Positions 24,615-31,350 of a stretch of 31,350 bases of DNA are shown here, one piece after another. Where the stretch lies: contig JAMOSO010000049.1 of the NCBI GenBank assembly GCA_027063065.1, forward strand, positions 1 to 31,350, read 5' to 3'. Source of the stretch: Planctomycetota bacterium (GTDB lineage: Bacteria > Planctomycetota > JAMOSO01). The stretch's first letter is position 1; each line of letters begins with the position of its first letter. The position numbers were made by a program, and so were the translations under genes. A model generated the notes under the pieces. It was not told where the DNA came from, did not search any database, and saw only the letters and a program-made list of their open reading frames with translations.

Positions 24615-25488
24615 TTAAAAAATCCAAAGCAGAAGCAGGTTGCCAAGCTTGTTGCAATTGTGCCTTAGCACTATCAAAAGTCAATGAACTGCTCATTTTA
24701 AGCAGTTTATTTGAATTAATTGGCAAAGGTAATGCATCACCAAATTTTGCCATAACTTTAAGTAACAAAAATGGCAATGCAATAGGTTTACGTTTGTTAA
24801 ATTTAGTAGTTATTGCATTTTCAATTTCTAAAAAACTGGGATGATGCCCATCGGTTAAATTAAAAATACCATCTTTAGGTAACCCCGCTATAAACTTAGC
24901 CACATCATTAGCCAAAACCATAGAGCGTTTTGCTTGACCATTACCAACTGAAACATAATAGCCCTTGCGTATAGCATTTATCATAGCACCTAAATTTCCT
25001 GGCGGATTTTTGCCTGTAACTAAAGGTAAACGTAAAATGGTCAATTGCACACTATATTGATTAGCCCAATCAATTAAAAATTTTTCTGCCTCCCATTTAC
25101 TTTTAGCATAAGCACTCTTTGGCTTACATGGTAGTTCTTCATTAATTAACTCACCAGCTTCCTGACCATATACAGAAACAGTAGAAATAAAAATAAACTT
25201 TTCTGGCATATTGAGATTATTAAAAGCTCTACACAAATTTTTAGTACCTTCTAAATTAATATCATAAAACATTTGAGATTGACGATGATTCCTTGGCACA
25301 AAATGCGCTAAACCTGCATTATGCACCACCATTTTTGGTTTAAAATTAATCGTTGGACAAGAATTACTTAAATCGCAATTAATATCTGCATTAAACCTTG
25401 ATAACGTTTTAACATCAAAAAGTTTATCGAGCCCATCAAATAAATAGCCTCCTAAAAACCCAGAATGTCCCGTCAACAATACGCTCAT
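24604..25488 (-). CDS. NAD-dependent SDR sugar epimerase/reductase, WbpV/WbpK-like
   Basis: An extended SDR enzyme of 294 aa with the nucleotide-binding motif GHSGFLG (7-13), HNAGLAHF (56-63) and the catalytic STVSVYG plus YAKSK pair (Tyr127, Lys131). Homologues next to a WecA/WbpL-type transferase reduce 4-keto-6-deoxy UDP-HexNAc intermediates, for example to UDP-QuiNAc or UDP-FucNAc. That would make this the supplier of the initiating sugar, but the 4,6-dehydratase it would need is not in the window. The start overlaps the wecB stop by four bases, and the end overlaps the transferase gene by 11. GalE-like epimerase activity is the main alternative. Confidence 0.85.
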   Translation of the reverse strand: MSVLLTGHSGFLGGYLFDGLDKLFDVKTLSRFNADINCDLSNSCPTINFKPKMVVHNAGLAHFVPRNHRQSQMFYDINLEGTKNLCRAFNNLNMPEKFIFISTVSVYGQEAGELINEELPCKPKSAYAKSKWEAEKFLIDWANQYSVQLTILRLPLVTGKNPPGNLGAMINAIRKGYYVSVGNGQAKRSMVLANDVAKFIAGLPKDGIFNLTDGHHPSFLEIENAITTKFNKRKPIALPFLLLKVMAKFGDALPLPINSNKLLKMSSSLTFDSAKAQLQQAWQPASALDFLNDF

Positions 25489-26573
25489 CTATATAGCTTT
25501 AAACAAATATCTACAATTCTTGTTGACGTTTGACCATCCCATAACTCAGGAATAGACGCATCAGTTTGCTTATCGGCATAAATTTTATTAACAGCCCCTT
25601 CTATCTTAGAGGCATCATCGCCTAAAAGTATATTTGTACCTATTTCAACTGTTTCTGGACGCTCGGTATTATTACGCAAAGTTATACACGGCACGTTTAA
25701 AAAAGTTGTTTCTTCCTGAATACCCCCAGAATCGGTTATAACCACCCCTGCATTTGATACCATATACATAAATTCTAAATAACCAAGCGGTTCAACAATA
25801 TGCAAATTTGTAGGCATAGATATATTGTATTGTTCTAAATGCCCTAAAGTCCGTGGATGACATGGAAAAACAATCTTTTGCTTTAACAAGCTAAAGGCAT
25901 TCATTAATGCTTTTAATTGTTCTGCATCATCAACATTAGATGGTCTATGCAAAGTTAACACTATATAATTTTTGCTTTTTAAATCTAAGCTATCAAATAA
26001 AATAGGCTTCTTAAAGCGCGATTTATTTGCAACTAAAGTATCAATCATTGTATTACCTACAAAAAATATTTTGTCCTTTGCTATTCCACTATGTATTAAA
26101 TTTTTACTCGCCCATCGACTTGTTGTAAAGAAATAATCACAAATGGCATCTGTAGCCAAACGATTTAGCTCTTCTGGCATAGTACGGTCGCCACTGCGAA
26201 TACCTGCTTCAACGTGAGCAACATCAATGTCCATTTTTTTTGCCACCAAACTAGTAGCTAATGTAGAATTTACATCTCCAACCACTATCAATAAATCACA
26301 TTTATTTTCTATAAGATATTTTTCAAAAGTTACCATTATATCTGCAGTCTGTTGTGCTTGAGAACCAGACCCCACATTTAAATTAATATCTGGTTTAGGT
26401 ATATTTAATTGATCAAAAAACTGCTGACTCATTTTTTCATCATAATGCTGACCTGTATGTACTAAGCTAAAATCAATATCATTACCGTTATCTCTAGCCT
26501 TAACAATTGCCTTTATAATTGGAGCAATCTTCATAAAATTTGGTCTGGCACCCGCTACTAAAACTATCTTCAT
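25485..26573 (-). CDS. wecB: UDP-N-acetylglucosamine 2-epimerase, non-hydrolysing
   Basis: This cytoplasmic enzyme interconverts UDP-GlcNAc and UDP-ManNAc (or a 6-deoxy relative) for surface polysaccharide synthesis. The 362-aa protein has the family landmarks: VAGARPNFMKIAPI at the start, HTGQHYDEKMSQQFF (41-55), VVGDVNST (96-103), HVEAGIRSGDRTMPEE and the UDP-binding VITDSGGIQEE. It is a close fit to WecB/MnaA, including the DxxxE residues of the active site. It overlaps both neighbours by four bases, which indicates coupled translation. Because WbuB-type glycosyltransferases and a WbpV-like SDR are next to it, its substrate could be a UDP-6-deoxy-HexNAc as in UDP-L-FucNAc pathways. Confidence 0.93.
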   Translation of the reverse strand: MKIVLVAGARPNFMKIAPIIKAIVKARDNGNDIDFSLVHTGQHYDEKMSQQFFDQLNIPKPDINLNVGSGSQAQQTADIMVTFEKYLIENKCDLLIVVGDVNSTLATSLVAKKMDIDVAHVEAGIRSGDRTMPEELNRLATDAICDYFFTTSRWASKNLIHSGIAKDKIFFVGNTMIDTLVANKSRFKKPILFDSLDLKSKNYIVLTLHRPSNVDDAEQLKALMNAFSLLKQKIVFPCHPRTLGHLEQYNISMPTNLHIVEPLGYLEFMYMVSNAGVVITDSGGIQEETTFLNVPCITLRNNTERPETVEIGTNILLGDDASKIEGAVNKIYADKQTDASIPELWDGQTSTRIVDICLKLYR

Positions 26574-27766
26574 AAAACTGCCTCTCTAATTGCCGAAATC
26601 ATATCGGACGCTAAAATATTTTTATCAAACTTTTCTTTGGCCACCCTACGCCCATTATCCCCCATCATTTTAACCATGCTTGGGTTATCTGCCAATTTTA
26701 TAAGCGCCTTAGCTAAGTCAACTTCGTCTATTGCAGATACATTGATTCCGCAGTGATTAATATCTATTAAATCTTTTATCCAACTATTTGTGGTTTGCAC
26801 TACTGGCACGCCAGCGGCAAATGATTCAAATAATTTATTTGGTGAAGAAGTATCAATCACTAAAGACGGTGTTAATGGAACCAAAGACACCATAGAGGAG
26901 CATATCCAACTAACCAAAATATGTTTAGGTATTAAATCATGAATTATAAAATTATCTAATCCTTTGCTGGCTTCTAATAATTCTTCCAGCAACTGTCCTG
27001 TGCCAACCAATAAAATTAAAATATCATTTCTATTTTGATTTTTTAGATATTTTGCCGTTCGCAATAACAACCTAGAATTATTAACCTCGCCAATATTACC
27101 TGTATATATAGCAATTTTTTTAGTCTCAAAAAAACTTGGTAAATTATTTTTATCGACATTACTATGAGAAAACAATTTTAAATTTGCCGAATTTGGCACC
27201 GAAATCACATTTAAATTATCAAAACGGTTAAGAATATTATCCAGCATACCAGGAGATAAAGTAACAATTAAACATGCGCGCTTATAACAAAAACCTTCAA
27301 ACCAAATAGACATTTTTTTTATGAACTTATTTTTAATAATACCTAATTCAATTGCCCCCTCAGGCCATAAATCGCGCACTTCTAAAACCAATGGCTTACG
27401 CCTTATTATGTTTGCCAAGACACCTGGTATCCACGCTGTTATTGGCCCTGAACTTGCTACAACCACATCTGTCTTAACAGTTAAGGCATAATATACTGAT
27501 GCAAAAGAATAAAACAAAAAGGCCTGTATTCTTTTTAAAATTGACAAACGATTATCAATTTTAACGTTTAGTACCCTTACATCTATCCCATCATGCTTTT
27601 GCATTTCTACAAATTTATCTGCAATCAAATCTGACTTAGTATAAATTGCCGAAACCACCTCTACCTCTACGCCATCTTGTACCCAATTCTTAGCAAACTC
27701 ATATACTCTAGTACCCCAAGAACCTTTGGAAGTAGAAAAATATTGATAAAAGTATAAAATTTTCAT
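26570..27766 (-). CDS. GT4-family glycosyltransferase, WbuB/WcaI-like
   Basis: A retaining GT-B glycosyltransferase of 398 aa. The N-terminal domain begins MKILYFYQYFS and contains the GTRVYEFAKNW loop of WbuB-type enzymes. A hydrophobic amphipathic stretch near 78-120 (FLFYSFASVYYALTV) would touch the inner membrane. The C-terminal nucleotide-sugar domain has IYTGNIGEVNN and LFESFAAGVPVVQT with its two Glu/Phe positions, then the closing GRRVAKEKFDK. WbuB proteins add L-FucNAc to lipid-linked GlcNAc, which fits the adjacent 2-epimerase and SDR genes, but donor specificity cannot be read here. It overlaps wecB by four bases and the upstream glycosyltransferase by one. Confidence 0.9.
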   Translation of the reverse strand: MKILYFYQYFSTSKGSWGTRVYEFAKNWVQDGVEVEVVSAIYTKSDLIADKFVEMQKHDGIDVRVLNVKIDNRLSILKRIQAFLFYSFASVYYALTVKTDVVVASSGPITAWIPGVLANIIRRKPLVLEVRDLWPEGAIELGIIKNKFIKKMSIWFEGFCYKRACLIVTLSPGMLDNILNRFDNLNVISVPNSANLKLFSHSNVDKNNLPSFFETKKIAIYTGNIGEVNNSRLLLRTAKYLKNQNRNDILILLVGTGQLLEELLEASKGLDNFIIHDLIPKHILVSWICSSMVSLVPLTPSLVIDTSSPNKLFESFAAGVPVVQTTNSWIKDLIDINHCGINVSAIDEVDLAKALIKLADNPSMVKMMGDNGRRVAKEKFDKNILASDMISAIREAVL

Positions 27767-28782
27767 TATTTATTATATCCCAATAACCTTTGCCAACCTG
27801 TAGTTACCATATTAACATCGTATTGCAAAACATCTTTACGCGCTTGCATTACTAAAGCATGAGCAACACAATTATTATTTAATAAATATTCAATAGCATT
27901 AGACATTTGCACCTCATCTTCGGCAGGAACTAATAAACCATTTAAGTTATCATCTATTAAAAATGGCATACCACCTACATTGGTAGAAACCACCACCAAC
28001 CCCAACGCCATTGCCTCAATTACTGAAATAGGAGTATTATCAAAATTTGTAGTATTAATCAAAAAATCTGCTTCTGTGGATTTCTTATGCCATTGAGCCT
28101 TAGATAATTTACCAGTAAATTCTACACGATTAGATATATTATATTTATTTGCCAATGTTTTACATTTTTCCATATTGCCATTTACATCCGCACCAATCAT
28201 TATCAAAGACGCATCAAAACCCTTAGAAACCAACTTATATAATACTTCTATGGCCATTGTCGGATTATACAAATCCGCTAAGGCTCTTACATATAACAGG
28301 TTTGCTTTAAATTGATTGCGATTTTTAAATGAATATGCATCTAAAGGTATAGAGTTTGGTATTAAATCAGTTTTAAAATTATATTTATCAAAAACACTTT
28401 TCAAATAATTTGATGGCGCAACATTGCAATATGCATTACGAAAAAAATTAAATACATCAGCTTTATTTGTTTGAAGTAAAGCTGGCAAATTGCCACCCCT
28501 TAAAACTGGTATGTAATCAACACCTAAAAAAGTAGCGATAAACCCAACTAATTTAGCATATATAAAATTAGACGTACTATAAGTATCTATAATAATATAA
28601 TCAACTACCCTAGCATATTTAATAACACTAAATAATATATCAAATAATCTAACGACTTTATTTAATTTATCAGAAGCATAATAAACACAGGCAAATTGTT
28701 CTAATAACTTGCCTGTATACTCTATACCCGTTGGATTAAATCCGTGTTTAGATAATTTATTGCCTATATAAAGTAATTTCAT
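27766..28782 (-). CDS. Glycosyltransferase, GT4-like
   Basis: A 338-aa GT-B glycosyltransferase. The N-terminus (MKLLYIGNKLSKHGFNPTG) is typical of the family. The C-terminal Glycos_transf_1 domain has LLYVRALADLYNP, VEFTGKLSKAQW and the donor-binding SVIEAMALGLVVVSTNVGGMP, where the first Glu of the usual E-x7-E pair is seen. It probably adds one sugar to the growing lipid-linked oligosaccharide on the cytoplasmic face. It starts 12 bases after the BY-kinase stop, and its own stop shares one base with the next start. Confidence 0.88.
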   Translation of the reverse strand: MKLLYIGNKLSKHGFNPTGIEYTGKLLEQFACVYYASDKLNKVVRLFDILFSVIKYARVVDYIIIDTYSTSNFIYAKLVGFIATFLGVDYIPVLRGGNLPALLQTNKADVFNFFRNAYCNVAPSNYLKSVFDKYNFKTDLIPNSIPLDAYSFKNRNQFKANLLYVRALADLYNPTMAIEVLYKLVSKGFDASLIMIGADVNGNMEKCKTLANKYNISNRVEFTGKLSKAQWHKKSTEADFLINTTNFDNTPISVIEAMALGLVVVSTNVGGMPFLIDDNLNGLLVPAEDEVQMSNAIEYLLNNNCVAHALVMQARKDVLQYDVNMVTTGWQRLLGYNK

Positions 28783-28794
28783 ACCACTCTAATG

Positions 28795-31023
28795 CTAGGT
28801 GGCATCTCCATTACTTTTATAAGTAGATTTATAAGTAGCTTTATATCCTGCTCTATAGGAAGCCTTATAATAATTTGGATAATATGAGTAGCCAGAGCCA
28901 TAAAATGAATCTAAGCCCAAATCACGAACTTTATTAACTACTGCACCAATAATAGGACTGTGTACATGTTCTAGTCTGGCAATTGCCTGTTCTAATACAT
29001 TAATTGGTGTTTTACCTGCTTCTACCACCATTAAAACTCCATCGACTTGATTACTTATTACTGCAGAATCAACAACAGGCAATGATGCAGGCGCATCCAT
29101 TATTATTACATCAAAATGGCTTTTTGCCTGTTCTATTAACTCGGCAAATTTTTCACTTCTCAACAAGAAAGTTGGGTTTTTAGCTTTTTTACCACTTGGC
29201 ACTACAAATAAATTATCCACATAAGAAGGAAATATTAAATTTTCTTTATCTAAATTGCCCGATAAATATTCAGACAAGCCTGTTCCCAATTTATCACGAT
29301 CTTCAGGACGACGCAATTTTGCATAATTTCGTTCTGTACGTAAATCCACTGTCATTAATAAAACAGAATTACCTTCTAAAGCAAACGATATAGCCAAATT
29401 AATTGAAGTATGACTTTTACCTTCATTCTGCACAGCACTCGCAATCATTAGACAAGATGAAGGATCTTTATCTGTACTATATTTTATGTTATTTCTTAAT
29501 ACTGAATATATTTCACCGATACTCGAATCTGGTTCATTTGCATTAATATATGCCCCTTTACTATCCCATCTAGGAATTACTCCCAATACTGGATAATCAA
29601 TATATCTTTTTAAATCACTAGAATTTAATACTGTGTTATTCCAACCGTTTAATATAAACACTGCCATACAAGCCATTAATAAGCCTACAAATATACTAAA
29701 TAAACTTATTTTAAGCCTGACACTAGGTTCTAAAGCTCCTACAGAAGCCTCAGAAGCTACCGTCATTTTATTAAAATCAGATATCATCATAATTTTAATT
29801 TGTTGATACTCTGCACGTAAATCAGTTAAAATTCTATGCAATACAATAATTTCATCATATATGTTTTTAGATTTCAAATCAGGCTCTGCTAATAATTCTG
29901 CCCTTAAATTCTTAATTTGTTTTTTTAAAGTATCAATAGAAGCCCTATATCTTTGCATATTAATACTATTGGTAACTAAAGCAGATACTTGATTTCTATT
30001 AGAGCTTTCAACGTATACAATATGTTTTTTGCCATGTTTACGTGAATTTAATTTTTTGGTTAAAATATTTATTTTTTTTGTCAATTTTCTAATTAAAGGA
30101 TTTTTTTCTGTATATTTTAATCTTTTTTCATCACGTTCTGCCGTTAGTGCCTTAATTTGTTTGGCAACTGCATTTTCATCATACACCCATTCAATCTCAC
30201 CAACATTTTCATCTAATGCTATCCCCATTGATTTACGCAAAAAAGAATCTGTCTTTATTAACATCTCTAAATCTAATTTGGCAGTTTGCAATTTAACTTC
30301 TGCAGTATTTAAAAGCGGTAATATATTATCTCTATTTGAAACACTTATTTGTTTACCTTCTTTTAATTTTGTCATTCGCAATGTATTTAACTCTGTTTCT
30401 AAACGTTTAATTTCACGCTGTTTATCATTTTGCAAATTTAATAACATTTTTTCTTTAGCCTGTAGACTTTTAAAGCCTGCGGAATTGGCCTCATCAACAA
30501 CTGCTTGTGCATACGCTTCAGCTACTACCCTAACAACTTTCCGTGATTTTGGCATTTTAACTGTTATTACCGCCATAGTATCTGAGTCTTTATCTATAGT
30601 AAATTCATGCATCCTAATTACTGAATCTGCTGTTAAAGACTTAATTGTATCAATATCCGCTGGAGTTAAGTCATGCTCTAAATCATTGATATTTTCTTTT
30701 AATATTTTAATAACCCGTCTACCAACCTCCATAGATCCAGCAATTACACCGACATTATCAGCTTCATTAATTTTTGTACGCCTTAGTGACAGCAATTGAC
30801 GAGCAGATTTAAAACCTGATTTTTTTTCTATATCTATACTGGATCTATAAATATTAGGCAAAGAATAAGCATAATACAAACCAGCTAAAGATATACTTGT
30901 AGCGATTAATATAAAAACCAATCGATAGCGTCTAAAAACGTCCCAATACTGTCTTAATGATTGTTCATCATCGTTAAAAATCTCTTGGACATTACCGCTT
31001 AAATTTGGATTAGATTGTTTCAT
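28795..31023 (-). CDS. Wzc-type chain-length regulator and BY-kinase
   Basis: An inner-membrane polysaccharide co-polymerase fused to a bacterial tyrosine kinase (742 aa), which controls chain length and export together with Wza. The Wzz domain has membrane helices at about 35-53 and 437-459, with a long periplasmic region rich in coiled coil (about 190-420). The cytoplasmic kinase has Walker A SAVQNEGKS (529-537, Lys536), a Walker A' strand LLMTVDLR (555-562) and Walker B VIIMDAP (639-645). The usual DxDxR of Walker A' is TxDxR here. The tail (706-742) holds ten tyrosines, the expected autophosphorylation cluster; six of them are exactly four residues apart. AAGGA before the ATG supports the start. 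It follows the Wza-like gene by 8 bases. Confidence 0.94.
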   Translation of the reverse strand: MKQSNPNLSGNVQEIFNDDEQSLRQYWDVFRRYRLVFILIATSISLAGLYYAYSLPNIYRSSIDIEKKSGFKSARQLLSLRRTKINEADNVGVIAGSMEVGRRVIKILKENINDLEHDLTPADIDTIKSLTADSVIRMHEFTIDKDSDTMAVITVKMPKSRKVVRVVAEAYAQAVVDEANSAGFKSLQAKEKMLLNLQNDKQREIKRLETELNTLRMTKLKEGKQISVSNRDNILPLLNTAEVKLQTAKLDLEMLIKTDSFLRKSMGIALDENVGEIEWVYDENAVAKQIKALTAERDEKRLKYTEKNPLIRKLTKKINILTKKLNSRKHGKKHIVYVESSNRNQVSALVTNSINMQRYRASIDTLKKQIKNLRAELLAEPDLKSKNIYDEIIVLHRILTDLRAEYQQIKIMMISDFNKMTVASEASVGALEPSVRLKISLFSIFVGLLMACMAVFILNGWNNTVLNSSDLKRYIDYPVLGVIPRWDSKGAYINANEPDSSIGEIYSVLRNNIKYSTDKDPSSCLMIASAVQNEGKSHTSINLAISFALEGNSVLLMTVDLRTERNYAKLRRPEDRDKLGTGLSEYLSGNLDKENLIFPSYVDNLFVVPSGKKAKNPTFLLRSEKFAELIEQAKSHFDVIIMDAPASLPVVDSAVISNQVDGVLMVVEAGKTPINVLEQAIARLEHVHSPIIGAVVNKVRDLGLDSFYGSGYSYYPNYYKASYRAGYKATYKSTYKSNGDAT
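28813..28881 (-). repeat. 12-bp-period coding repeat in the kinase tail
   Basis: Codons 715-737 of the BY-kinase gene read as about five copies of Y-[KR]-[AS]-[STG], so the DNA has a 12-base period (for example TATAAGTAGATT / TATAAGTAGCTT on the plus strand). It looks like a recently expanded, slippage-prone tract. Confidence 0.7.
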
Positions 31024-31031
31024 TAAAATCC

Positions 31032-31350
31032 TTAGTAAAAATCTCGAATTATATTTTTAGAAGTATTAACTTTTTCAATCAATTCAAAGAATGGCATAAT
31101 TTGATCTATGATACGTGAGCTTTTTGATAGAAAAGTTTCTGGGACATGTACTATATCACCTGATTGTAAATAAACATTTGGGGCTTGCCCTTTCATTATA
31201 GCTAATACATTTACAACTTGCACTTTCGGATGGCTTAAACTACCTCTAACAACAGCCACTGAATCCAAATGACCTTTTTTATTAGAGCCTCCAGCTTCTG
31301 TAATGATTTGCACAATATTTGGCCGCCCGCGATGAGGAATAACCTTTGGA
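31032..31350 (-). CDS. Polysaccharide export protein, Wza-like, C-terminal part
   Basis: Only the last 106 codons are in the window; the frame stays open to the right edge. The visible part starts PKVIPHRGRPNIVQIITEAGG and continues with VAVVRG, VVNVLAIMKGQAPNVYLQSGDIVHVPE. This matches the end of an SLBB domain (soluble ligand-binding beta-grasp) of outer-membrane polysaccharide export proteins, where LQSGDIVxVP is characteristic. A GTG at 31311-31313 lies within the domain and is not the true start. The final 40 residues (after VPETFLSKSSRI) look like an amphipathic helix, in the position where Wza has the outer-membrane helix. Its placement directly before a Wzc-type kinase supports this role. 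Confidence 0.85.
   Translation of the reverse strand, partial: PKVIPHRGRPNIVQIITEAGGSNKKGHLDSVAVVRGSLSHPKVQVVNVLAIMKGQAPNVYLQSGDIVHVPETFLSKSSRIIDQIMPFFELIEKVNTSKNIIRDFY

Noticed and set aside
30029-30799. 256-aa open frame on the plus strand inside the BY-kinase gene
   Set aside because: It is antisense to the well-supported Wzz coiled-coil region. Its Ser/Phe/Leu-rich content is what the complement of Lys/Glu/Asn-rich codons gives, and it has no ribosome binding site.

Overview
The window is AT-rich DNA from a Gram-negative bacterium. Most proteins that can be placed act in a two-membrane envelope: the Wza C-terminus, a Wzc-type tyrosine kinase, DsbD, and several proteins with signal peptides. 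The lineage cannot be fixed from sequence alone. The long class II ketol-acid reductoisomerase, the mutL-miaA pair and the WecA/WecB-type polysaccharide genes look proteobacterial, but some PVC-group bacteria also carry such genes. No tRNA, rRNA or CRISPR array was seen.

Region 1 (1-3361) is on the minus strand. It holds a secreted protein of unknown function and a membrane chemoreceptor with a PilJ-like nitrate/pilus-type N-terminus, separated by a strong hairpin terminator. Region 2 (3362-7712, plus strand) is a tightly coupled operon: a CgeB-like glycosyltransferase, mutL, miaA and an unknown helical protein. A small unknown gene (7724-7981) faces it. Region 3 (8167-12506) is a translationally linked pair of exported proteins. 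The first has an ABAB array of beta-sandwich modules and a TPR tail; the second is TPR along its whole length.

Region 4 (12507-19064) is branched-chain amino acid synthesis. ilvB-ilvN on the plus strand converge on ilvC on the minus strand across a bidirectional terminator. ilvC is the last gene of an apparent dsbD-methyltransferase-ilvC unit. Region 5 (19065-20074) is about 1 kb without a large gene. It contains a frameshifted remnant of an IS3-family transposase, a pair of 16-bp direct repeats, a previously unlisted 58-residue exported peptide gene with a strong ribosome binding site, a hairpin that displays a Shine-Dalgarno-like sequence in its loop, and the promoter of the next operon.

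Region 6 (20075-31350) is a surface polysaccharide locus made of two converging units. The plus unit codes for a sugar-nucleotide epimerase, a methyltransferase, a PaaK/CapK-like adenylate-forming enzyme and a hexapeptide acetyltransferase. The minus unit runs from a truncated Wza-like export protein through a Wzc-like BY-kinase, two glycosyltransferases, a UDP-GlcNAc 2-epimerase and an SDR reductase/epimerase to a WecA/WbpL-like initiating sugar-phosphate transferase. Together they would make UDP-sugar precursors, start the lipid-linked unit, extend and decorate it, and control chain length and export. No Wzx flippase or Wzy polymerase lies inside the window.

Points worth a second look are the period-4 tyrosine tail and altered Walker A' motif of the BY-kinase, an Asp in place of Ser/Thr in the MiaA P-loop, an incomplete MutL endonuclease motif, the duplicated-module TPR pair, and the contents of the 1-kb gap.
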